The position numbers and the translations under genes were made by a program. Below, one piece after another: positions 6,132-12,087 of a stretch of 12,087 bases of DNA. The DNA lies in NCBI GenBank assembly GCA_934728205.1, contig CAKVEH010000022.1, positions 1 to 12,087 of the forward strand. The letters are read 5' to 3'. Below the pieces are notes generated by a model that was given only the letters and a program-made list of their open reading frames with translations, was not told where the DNA came from and did not search any database. The DNA comes from an uncultured Helicobacteraceae bacterium (GTDB lineage: Bacteria > Campylobacterota > Campylobacteria > Campylobacterales > Helicobacteraceae). The number at the start of each line of letters is the position of its first letter. Position 1 is the stretch's first letter.

Positions 6132-7685
6132 ATGATAACTTGGATGCAAAGGCATAGAAAGTGGCTTGTGGTAACAATTTGGATTAGCACGATTGCATTT
6201 GTAGGCGCAGGTGGTATCTGGGCGGTAAATGGAAATATTAGCTTTAGTGGTGATTCCGTAGCAAGAGTAGGCGATATAAAAATTTCAAATGCACAATACC
6301 AACGACTTTATAGCAGAATCTATGGGCAATATATGCAAGACTTGCAAGGCAACTTTGATGAAGCAAAGGCGAAAGAATTGGGACTACCGCTCCAAACAAT
6401 ACAAAGTCTCGTTGCACGCGCTCAGCTACTAAGTTTTGCGAAAGATTTGGGATTGCAGGTGAGTGATGAGGAAGTTTTACAAAACCTCCAGCAAGCCCCA
6501 GATTTTCAAGTTAATGGAGTATTTGACAAAGCCACTTACATAGATTTGGTTACAAAAAGTGGCTGGCGCACAGAGGAATATGAAAAACAGCTTAGCGATG
6601 ATATATTGGTAAGAAAGCTTTATGATGCGCTTAATGCTAGCGTGCCAAAAGCAAGCACACTAGAATCTCTAAGCCTTGAGTTTCCGTTGCATATCCAAGA
6701 TAAACTTGAGTTAAAGGTGCTCACAAAGCCATCAGTTAGCCTTAGCGAGGAGCAAATAAAGCAATATTGGGAATCTCACAAGGATAAATGGCAAATAGAA
6801 ACGCTTTATAGCATTGAATTTATAAAATTTCTCACAAGCGAGCAAACAATCACACAAGAAGAAATTGATGAGGAAGCGAACGAAGAATATAAACGACAGC
6901 TTAAGGGCGAGGGAGAAAATAGCGCATTACTTGATTCCATACGGCAAGAGATTGCAAATAGCTTGCCTAGACAAAAGGCTTTACGCGCAGCAAATCGTGC
7001 CTATACACCATTTAGCGATGGAGAGATAAGCGGAAATAGAATACAATCAAACCTTAAGCCAAATGTGGAGCTTGAAGGCTCTAATATTGTGATTAAAGAT
7101 ACAAGTATTGGCAATGGCATTACGCTGAGTGCAGAGAATATCGAGGCTTTAGAATCTGCGAGCAACGGACAAGTGCTAAAGCCAATAGAGCAAAGCTATG
7201 GATTTGTGCTCTTAAAATTACGAGAGAAAACCAAGCCCCAACCAAAAGGATTTGATGTAGTAAAAAATGAAGTAAAAGCTGAGCTAATGCACCAAGAACA
7301 AGAAGAAGCACTTAAGCAAGAGGGGCAAAAACAAGTAGAAAATTTCAAAGGTGTTGATGTGGGATTTTACTCTCTTAGTATGGATTCTCTAAGTCAAGCC
7401 CAAGTGCAGAATCTACAAAAAGCAGGGTTTAAATTAGAACAACTTAACCTTTTGAGTGAAATTTTGAGTGAAATTTTTTTCAACCAGCAAAAAAGTGGCT
7501 TTGTCAATATGGGTGAATTTGGTGTGCTTTATAGAATCTTAGAACAGCGTTTGGATACTACAAAAAACCCGCAATTTTCCGATAGAGTAGGCACGGAGTA
7601 TTTTAATCAAGAGATTTTTGGTTCTGTTTTAGAAGCATATATCAACGAAAAATACAAACCGCAAGTGTTTTTTAACTTCGAGTAG
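6132..7685 (+). CDS. PpiD/SurA-like membrane-anchored periplasmic chaperone
   Basis: This 517-residue protein has a single N-terminal membrane anchor (about 10-33, after the basic MQRHRKW) and a large periplasmic part. It should help fold or escort exported and outer-membrane proteins. Residues about 40-190 form a SurA-type N-terminal region, starting VARVGDIKISNAQYQRL. A parvulin-type rotamase region follows; its most recognisable part is near 330-360, ending SYGFVLLKLREK, which matches the PpiC family end motif. The region around 240-300 is charged and probably helical. It is the counterpart, as I recall, of H. pylori HP0977, which also precedes ftsA. The start is ATG 6132, with AAGGTG at 6121-6126. 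An out-of-frame ATG at 6128 lies between. A perfect 12-base direct repeat (7450-7473) duplicates four in-frame residues (LSEI). Whether isomerase activity is kept cannot be judged here. ftsA begins 21 bases after the stop. Confidence 0.88.
   Translation: MITWMQRHRKWLVVTIWISTIAFVGAGGIWAVNGNISFSGDSVARVGDIKISNAQYQRLYSRIYGQYMQDLQGNFDEAKAKELGLPLQTIQSLVARAQLLSFAKDLGLQVSDEEVLQNLQQAPDFQVNGVFDKATYIDLVTKSGWRTEEYEKQLSDDILVRKLYDALNASVPKASTLESLSLEFPLHIQDKLELKVLTKPSVSLSEEQIKQYWESHKDKWQIETLYSIEFIKFLTSEQTITQEEIDEEANEEYKRQLKGEGENSALLDSIRQEIANSLPRQKALRAANRAYTPFSDGEISGNRIQSNLKPNVELEGSNIVIKDTSIGNGITLSAENIEALESASNGQVLKPIEQSYGFVLLKLREKTKPQPKGFDVVKNEVKAELMHQEQEEALKQEGQKQVENFKGVDVGFYSLSMDSLSQAQVQNLQKAGFKLEQLNLLSEILSEIFFNQQKSGFVNMGEFGVLYRILEQRLDTTKNPQFSDRVGTEYFNQEIFGSVLEAYINEKYKPQVFFNFE
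7450..7473 (+). repeat. Perfect tandem 12-bp repeat inside the ppiD-like gene
   Basis: TTTTGAGTGAAA occurs twice head to tail and is followed by seven T residues. It is in frame (12 bases), so changes in copy number would add or remove four residues without breaking the gene. Confidence 0.85.
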
Positions 7686-7706
7686 CAAGTTTATGAAAGG
7701 ACATAT

Positions 7707-9059
7707 ATGCAAGCCCCTATTATTTTAGCTATTGATATTGGCTCAAGTAAAATTTGCGTGCTTATTGCAGAGATAAATCTTGGTGTGCCTCGTATAATCG
7801 GTATGGCAAGACGCAGTTCTTTAGGTGTCATAAAGGGTGTTATCAGTAATATTGAGCAAGCAAGCCACTCTATCAAGGCGACCGTTGATGAAGCGAAGCG
7901 AATGGCTGGGGTAGAAGAATTACCACAAGCCACTATTTGTATTTCTGGGGCTTATGCCTCTGGGGAAAATTACTCAGGAATTGTCAATGTCTCTGATGGC
8001 GAAGTTAAATTCAATGACATTGAACGCGTGATAAAGGACTCTGTCCGCAAGCGCGAAAGCAAGCTTGAAGCAATTCATATTTTGCCATACAGATTCCAAG
8101 TTGATGATTATAAAATACCATCCGATGACCCAATGGGACTATCAGCAAATAGACTGGAATGCTACACACACATTGTCTCAGCAAAAAAAGAGGGATTAGA
8201 AAACCTAAAAAAAGTCATTCACAACTGCGGGATTGAAATCAAAAACATTATCCTTAGCTCCTATGCCTCATCTATCGCTGTGCTTACCCCCGAAGAGAAA
8301 CAATGGGGTGTCGCGTGTATCGATATTGGTGGGGAAATTTCTGATATTATGGTGCATAGCGGGCTTTCAATGGCTCATAACGACTATCTTGGGGTGGGCT
8401 CAAACCACATTACTTTGGACTTGGCAAAAGCACTTGGTGCTCAAATCCCAACAGCAGAGCAAATAAAAAAAGATTATGGAGATTTGATTATTAGTCAAGA
8501 GCATAAAGGGAAAGCACTTGGATTCCCCACTAGAGATTCTGAACAAAAAAGCGTAGATATGGAGCATATTTGTGGTATAATCCAAGCGCGTGTAAAAGAA
8601 ACACTAGAAACGATAAATGCCTTGCTTGAAAGCTCTCAAGTAAGGGAAAATTTGCGTGGTGTGGTGCTTACTGGTGGATTTGTGAAGTTGAAGAATCTGC
8701 AAAAATACGCCAATGATTTAAAGATATTTGGAAATCTCCCCGTGAGAATCGGCGTTCCTGCTGATATTGATGGTATTGGCAAGAGTGAGATTCAAAGCCC
8801 AGAAATGGCGACAGCTATCGGGCTCGTGCTCCATAGTGCTGGGAAATTTACAAATTATGAGTCAAGTGGCAAAGGGAGAATACAAATGCTCAAATCCTAT
8901 GCGACTAAAAATGTGGAATCTATCCTCCCAAATGAAGACACGGAAGTAGGCGATGTGAAGGATATACAGATTCAAGAACGAACAAAAACCAATGGCGTTG
9001 GAAATCCTTTTAAAAAGGTATTTAGTGGATTTTATGATTGGCTCAAGGGCTTGTTTTAA
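7707..9059 (+). CDS. ftsA: Cell division protein FtsA
   Basis: FtsA is the actin-like ATPase that tethers the FtsZ ring to the inner membrane and recruits later division proteins. The 450-residue product shows the phosphate-1 loop ILAIDIGSSKICVLIAEI at 6-23 and the SHS2/1C insertion after about residue 85 (VSDGEVKFNDIERVI). Phosphate-2 is ACIDIGGEISDIMV, and the adenosine motif VVLTGGFVKLKNL lies near 320. A linker leads to an amphipathic membrane-targeting helix in the last 18 residues (NPFKKVFSGFYDWLKGLF). The start is ATG 7707, with AAAGGA at 7696-7701. ftsZ follows after 20 bases, the standard arrangement, so co-expression from the upstream block is expected. Confidence 0.97.
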   Translation: MQAPIILAIDIGSSKICVLIAEINLGVPRIIGMARRSSLGVIKGVISNIEQASHSIKATVDEAKRMAGVEELPQATICISGAYASGENYSGIVNVSDGEVKFNDIERVIKDSVRKRESKLEAIHILPYRFQVDDYKIPSDDPMGLSANRLECYTHIVSAKKEGLENLKKVIHNCGIEIKNIILSSYASSIAVLTPEEKQWGVACIDIGGEISDIMVHSGLSMAHNDYLGVGSNHITLDLAKALGAQIPTAEQIKKDYGDLIISQEHKGKALGFPTRDSEQKSVDMEHICGIIQARVKETLETINALLESSQVRENLRGVVLTGGFVKLKNLQKYANDLKIFGNLPVRIGVPADIDGIGKSEIQSPEMATAIGLVLHSAGKFTNYESSGKGRIQMLKSYATKNVESILPNEDTEVGDVKDIQIQERTKTNGVGNPFKKVFSGFYDWLKGLF

Positions 9060-9079
9060 TTGATTTTAAGGAGATAATT

Positions 9080-10267
9080 ATGGGAATGGATGAAGTAAAA
9101 GTTCGTGAGATTGATGAAACAGAATATAGAGATTTTTTGGGTGCTAGAATCGCTGCTGTCGGTGTAGGTGGCGGCGGAAGTAATATGATAAATCACCTTG
9201 CCAAAAAAGAAGAATTGCCCGAAGAAATTGCCCTTATTGCTGCTAACACAGATATGCAACACTTATCTAAAAACAGAGCAAGGGAAAAAATCCAGCTTGG
9301 CAAAAAACTTACCAAAGGGCTTGGAGCAGGTGCTGACCCACAAAAAGGACTTGCAGCCGCTGAAGAGAGTGCAGCAGAGATTGCTGAAGTGCTACGCGGT
9401 TATGATATGGTCTTTATCTCCACAGGGCTTGGTGGAGGCACAGGCACAGGCGCATCTCCTATCATTGCTGATATTGTAAATAAAAATGATACACTCACCG
9501 TAGCGATTGTTACCAAACCATTTGACTTTGAGGGAGATAGGCGCAAGAAAGTAGCCGAAGAGGGCTTAAGAGAGCTTAAATCAAAAGTTCATTGTATCAT
9601 CGTAATCCCAAACCAGCGCGTAATGAGTATTTTGGGCACTGATGCTTCCAAAAGACAGGCTGAAGAAAAAGTCAATGATGTCTTGGCAAATGCCGTGCTT
9701 GGAATCTCAAATATCGTCCTAGGTGGGAATGGTGAAAATGACCAAAATGTAGATTTTGCTGATATTCGCGCCGCAATGGAAAATAAAGGCTTGGCAATGA
9801 TGAGTATCGGCGAGGGTTATGGTTCAAATGCTGCTATGGATGCCATAAAAAAAGCTATAGATTCTGAAATGCTTAGCCACGAGAATCTTAAAGGTGCGCA
9901 AGGAATTATCGCGTGCTTTGAAGCACACCCTGATTATTCTATGAGCCAGCTCAATGAAGCGTGCGAACTTATCAACGCACTAGGCACAGAAAACACATTT
10001 ATGAAAATTGGCAATTATTGGAAAGAGGACTTTGAAAAAGATTATGTGCGCGTTACATTCCTTGCCACAGGCTTTGAGAATGAAGTAGCCCTAAGCACGG
10101 TTGATAAAGAAAGTGTAAAAAACCTGCCAATGACTGATGAGAGCTTTGTCGCATATCCCACAAGAGTGGCAAATGGTGAAATTATTATGTATGATAAAAG
10201 CAATGGTCGCGTGTTTGACAGAGATGGATTTGATGAACCAACTTATATCCGCAACAAGCAAGATTAA
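9080..10267 (+). CDS. ftsZ: Cell division GTPase FtsZ
   Basis: FtsZ is the tubulin-like GTPase whose filaments form the cytokinetic ring at midcell. The 395-residue product has the nucleotide-binding VGVGGGGSNMINHL near 27-40, AANTD at 54-58, the tubulin signature GGGTGTG at 118-124, and TKPFDFEG at 145-152. The T7 synergy loop NVDFADIR at 223-230 supplies the catalytic aspartates 225 and 228. The end PTYIRNKQD is the conserved C-terminal peptide that binds FtsA and other partners; the linker before it is short. ATG 9080 is chosen because AAGGAG (9068-9073) stands six bases before it. The frame stays open upstream to 9038, but that would run into ftsA and add residues foreign to the family. 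Confidence 0.98.
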   Translation: MGMDEVKVREIDETEYRDFLGARIAAVGVGGGGSNMINHLAKKEELPEEIALIAANTDMQHLSKNRAREKIQLGKKLTKGLGAGADPQKGLAAAEESAAEIAEVLRGYDMVFISTGLGGGTGTGASPIIADIVNKNDTLTVAIVTKPFDFEGDRRKKVAEEGLRELKSKVHCIIVIPNQRVMSILGTDASKRQAEEKVNDVLANAVLGISNIVLGGNGENDQNVDFADIRAAMENKGLAMMSIGEGYGSNAAMDAIKKAIDSEMLSHENLKGAQGIIACFEAHPDYSMSQLNEACELINALGTENTFMKIGNYWKEDFEKDYVRVTFLATGFENEVALSTVDKESVKNLPMTDESFVAYPTRVANGEIIMYDKSNGRVFDRDGFDEPTYIRNKQD

Positions 10268-10296
10268 GCTCACAAACATACAATAAAGAGAGTCTA

Positions 10297-10773
10297 ATGA
10301 CAATCAACACAACAAGGATAGTAAAATTTTTAGATTCTTTATATTTGCTCCTGCTTGGGGTAGGTGTAGGTGCGATTATTGCGTGTATTTTTAGTGCGCC
10401 TACTCTATTTAGAGCGGGGGAAATTTTAACCCTACCAATCACCAAAGAACAAAGCGGTGTGCTTATGGGGAGAATCTTTGAGAATCTCAACATTGTGCTT
10501 TTCATCGTTGCTGGTGGCATTATTATTTTTGAATTTATAATTGCTAAAATGCTTAGAGATTCAAACATCATCATTGCCATAAGTGCTGGTATTAGCCTTA
10601 TTATGATTTTTCTTTTTGCGCTGTATTACACGCCATATATCCTTTCATCCCCTGATACACAATCGCTAGAGTTTCAATCTATGCACGCTCAAAGCGTAGT
10701 TGTCTTTGATATTTTGCTTGTGAGTCTTTGTGCGCTTTTTGTAAGCAAGTTTTTAAAAATTACACAACGATGA
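10297..10773 (+). CDS. Four-helix inner-membrane protein, DUF4149/TMEM205-like
   Basis: This is a 158-residue, very hydrophobic protein with four likely membrane helices at about 10-34, 64-87, 90-116 and 132-155. The loop between the first two carries FSAPTLFRAGE. The pattern (a first helix running into a Ser-Ala-Pro segment, then a bundle of three helices) resembles the DUF4149/TMEM205-like family as I know it. No biochemical role is established that I can cite. It starts at ATG 10297 with AAAGAGA upstream, 29 bases after ftsZ and with no terminator between, so it may be the last gene of the ppiD-ftsA-ftsZ transcript. Its link to division is only positional. Confidence 0.7.
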   Translation: MTINTTRIVKFLDSLYLLLLGVGVGAIIACIFSAPTLFRAGEILTLPITKEQSGVLMGRIFENLNIVLFIVAGGIIIFEFIIAKMLRDSNIIIAISAGISLIMIFLFALYYTPYILSSPDTQSLEFQSMHAQSVVVFDILLVSLCALFVSKFLKITQR

Positions 10774-10821
10774 TTTTTATATTTTTCCACAATATAACGA
10801 TATATATATGCAATATTTATG

Positions 10822-10827
10822 TATAAT
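10822..10827 (+). promoter_or_regulatory. Consensus -10 element (TATAAT) for trxB
   Basis: A perfect TATAAT, preceded by ATG (extended -10 like), lies 36 bases before the trxB ATG in a 90-base A/T-rich gap. T-rich stretches (10775-10786) and an (AT)5 run (10800-10809) lie upstream in place of a -35 box. This is the best promoter candidate in the window and suggests that trxB is transcribed on its own. Confidence 0.6.
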
Positions 10828-10863
10828 CCAAAATCAATAAAATATTTACTCAAAGGATACATT

Positions 10864-11799
10864 ATGGTTGATTTAGCAATTATTGGTGGTGGTCCAGCAG
10901 GGCTTAGTGCTGGATTATATGCCACAAGAGGAGGTATTAAAGATGTGGTATTGCTTGAAAAAGGTATGCCCGGCGGGCAAATCATAGGTTCAAGTGAAAT
11001 AGAAAACTATCCCGGCGTGAAAGATATTGTAAGTGGTATGGACTTTATGGAGCCTTGGCAGGAGCAGTGCTTTCGCTTTGGGCTTAAACACGATATGAAT
11101 GAGGTTATGCGTGTGAGTAAGAATGGTGAAACTTTTGATATTTACAAAGGTGATGGCGACATTCTCCAATCAAAGTCCGTGATTCTCGCTACGGGTGGGA
11201 GACCAAAGCGTAGTGGCGTCAAGGGCGAAAATGAATTTTGGGGCAGAGGTGTGAGCACTTGTGCGACTTGTGATGGATTTTTTTACAAAGATAAAGAAGT
11301 CGTTGTGCTCGGTGGTGGCGATACTGCGCTTGAAGAAGCTGTCTATCTCGCTAGAATCTGTAAAAAAGTATATGTCGTGCATAGACGCAATGAATTTCGC
11401 GCCGCGCCTACAACGATTAAACACGCTAAAGAAAATGACAAAATCGAGTTTATCACGCCCGCAATCGTTGAAGAAATTAAAGGTGATAGTAGTGGCGTAA
11501 CCTCTGTGGTAATCAAAAACACACAAACTGAGGAGATAACAGAACTTCCCGTGCCGGGCATTTTTATCTTTGTGGGCTATGATGTCAATACTCAAGTGCT
11601 TAATCAAGGTGATGGCACAATGCTATGCGAGCTTGATGAATATGGAAGCATTAAGGTTGATATATCAATGCGGACAAATATCAAAGGACTTTTTGCAGCA
11701 GGCGATGTGCGCTCTAATGCGCCAAAACAAGTCGTGTGTGCGGCTGGCGATGGAGCGTGTGCAGCATTGCAAGCCATAGCATTTTTACAAGGGCATTAG
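10864..11799 (+). CDS. trxB: Thioredoxin reductase TrxB
   Basis: TrxB passes electrons from NADPH through FAD and a redox-active disulfide to thioredoxin, supporting peroxide defence and ribonucleotide reduction in the cytoplasm. The 311-residue product has the FAD-binding GGGPAG at 8-13 and the active-site STCATCD with Cys133 and Cys136. The NADPH-binding [10 protein letters not shown] starts at 150 and is followed by the phosphate-binding HRRNEFRA. The final FAD motif is [10 protein letters not shown] near the C-terminus. This is the compact low-molecular-weight bacterial type. ATG 10864 is chosen for AAAGGA (10852-10857) six bases before it. The frame remains open to ATG 10819, but those extra residues overlap the promoter and do not fit the family. 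A strong hairpin overlaps its stop codon. Confidence 0.97.
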   Translation: MVDLAIIGGGPAGLSAGLYATRGGIKDVVLLEKGMPGGQIIGSSEIENYPGVKDIVSGMDFMEPWQEQCFRFGLKHDMNEVMRVSKNGETFDIYKGDGDILQSKSVILATGGRPKRSGVKGENEFWGRGVSTCATCDGFFYKDKEVVVLGGGDTALEEAVYLARICKKVYVVHRRNEFRAAPTTIKHAKENDKIEFITPAIVEEIKGDSSGVTSVVIKNTQTEEITELPVPGIFIFVGYDVNTQVLNQGDGTMLCELDEYGSIKVDISMRTNIKGLFAAGDVRSNAPKQVVCAAGDGACAALQAIAFLQGH

Positions 11800-11810
11800 C
11801 CTAATGCCCT
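11790..11810 (+). terminator. Strong hairpin overlapping the trxB stop codon
   Basis: AGGGCATTA (11790-11798) pairs perfectly with TAATGCCCT (11802-11810) over a 3-base loop. The stop codon 11797-11799 lies inside the structure. No T-run follows; instead an 18-bp palindrome abuts it. It probably ends or stabilises the trxB transcript, but it is not a textbook intrinsic terminator. Confidence 0.55.
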
Positions 11811-11827
11811 TAGATTCTAGAATCTAA
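11810..11827. repeat. 18-bp perfect palindrome built from AGATTCT/AGAATCT
   Basis: TTAGATTCTAGAATCTAA reads the same on both strands. It consists of one AGATTCT and one AGAATCT, abutting head to head, in the trxB-dapB gap. It could be a dimeric protein-binding site, a second stem behind the trxB hairpin, or simply two copies of the over-represented 7-mer. Confidence 0.85.
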
Positions 11828-11874
11828 AGGCGATTTCCCACAATTCACTTAAAAAATTCTTATAAGGATTGCGT

Positions 11875-12087
11875 ATGGCAGATATGATGAAGCACATTGG
11901 GATTTTTGGCGCGAGCGGGCGCATTGGCAAGCTACTTATTGAGGAGATTGCTAAAGAGTGTAATTTGCACATTAGCAGTGTCTTTGCACGCGATGAAATC
12001 CAATCGCTTAAAAATCAAAACCTCCCTGTGGCAAGAGACATTAGTGAGTTTTTGCAAAATTGTCAGTGTGTAATTGACTTTAGCTCA
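11875..12087 (+). CDS. dapB: 4-hydroxy-tetrahydrodipicolinate reductase DapB, 5' part only
   Basis: DapB reduces 4-hydroxy-tetrahydrodipicolinate with NAD(P)H in the lysine/meso-diaminopimelate pathway, feeding peptidoglycan synthesis. Only the first 71 codons are inside the window; the frame is still open at base 12087. The visible part has the Rossmann dinucleotide loop GIFGASGRIGKLL at 8-20, beginning after MADMMKHI, and the next family landmark VIDFSS at 66-71. The start is ATG 11875, with AAGGA at 11864-11868 six bases before it. The trxB hairpin upstream suggests separate transcription. TTATAA at 11860-11865 overlaps the ribosome binding site, so it is unlikely to be the promoter. Confidence 0.93.
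   Translation, partial: MADMMKHIGIFGASGRIGKLLIEEIAKECNLHISSVFARDEIQSLKNQNLPVARDISEFLQNCQCVIDFSS

Noticed and set aside
9038..9079. N-terminal extension of ftsZ into ftsA
   Set aside because: It overlaps the ftsA membrane-targeting helix. ATG 9080 has a strong AAGGAG six bases upstream and matches family length.
10185..10580. 131-codon minus-strand open frame
   Set aside because: It lies opposite ftsZ and the DUF4149-like gene, has no binding site or recognisable motif, and looks like a reading-frame shadow. The same holds for other minus-strand frames, for example 11170-11607 opposite trxB.
10800..10809. (AT)5 run as a phase-variable spacer in the trxB promoter
   Set aside because: The run is short and a good TATAAT lies downstream of it. 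Nothing in the sequence shows that its length varies.
10819..10863. N-terminal extension of trxB from ATG 10819
   Set aside because: The segment contains the TATAAT promoter element and the ribosome binding site for ATG 10864, and the extra residues precede the normal start of the FAD domain.

Overview
The window is a stretch of a Campylobacterota chromosome, most likely a Helicobacter and probably an enterohepatic-type species rather than H. pylori. The grounds are the overall low G/C content, AAGGA-type ribosome binding sites, the order truB-csrA-ispE, and a PpiD/SurA-like chaperone gene directly before ftsA-ftsZ, as I recall for H. pylori HP0977-HP0979. Genus and species are inferred from remembered gene content, not from a search. 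All convincing genes lie on the + strand. No tRNA, rRNA, CRISPR array, transposase or integrase was seen, and no gap exceeds about 125 bases.

Layout: (1) 105-794, a GC-rich DJ-1/PfpI-family gene. (2) 844-2904, a tight cluster: an unrecognised 49-codon ORF overlapping the truB start, then truB (tRNA pseudouridine 55 synthase), csrA (post-transcriptional regulator) and ispE (isoprenoid precursor kinase), with overlaps or 1-base gaps. (3) 2901-6017, an apparently accessory pair: an unrecognised exported protein and a large RNA-repair enzyme. (4) 6132-10773, an envelope and division block: PpiD/SurA-like chaperone, ftsA, ftsZ and a four-helix membrane protein. (5) 10864-end, trxB under its own promoter and closed by a hairpin, then the start of dapB, cut by the window edge.

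The most interesting gene is 3561-6017. One polypeptide carries a T4 Pnkp-like 5'-polynucleotide kinase, an ApaH-like metallophosphatase and a T4 Rnl1-like RNA ligase, with the catalytic residues of all three visible. It looks like a self-contained end-healing and sealing machine that could mend RNAs cut by anticodon nucleases or toxins. It lies where two conserved housekeeping blocks appear to have been joined, next to an unrecognised secreted protein.

A second signal cuts across genes: the 7-mer AGATTCT/AGAATCT occurs about 32 times by hand count against roughly 2-3 expected from base composition. It occurs on both strands, in all reading frames and between genes, including an 18-bp perfect palindrome made of two abutting copies just after the trxB hairpin.
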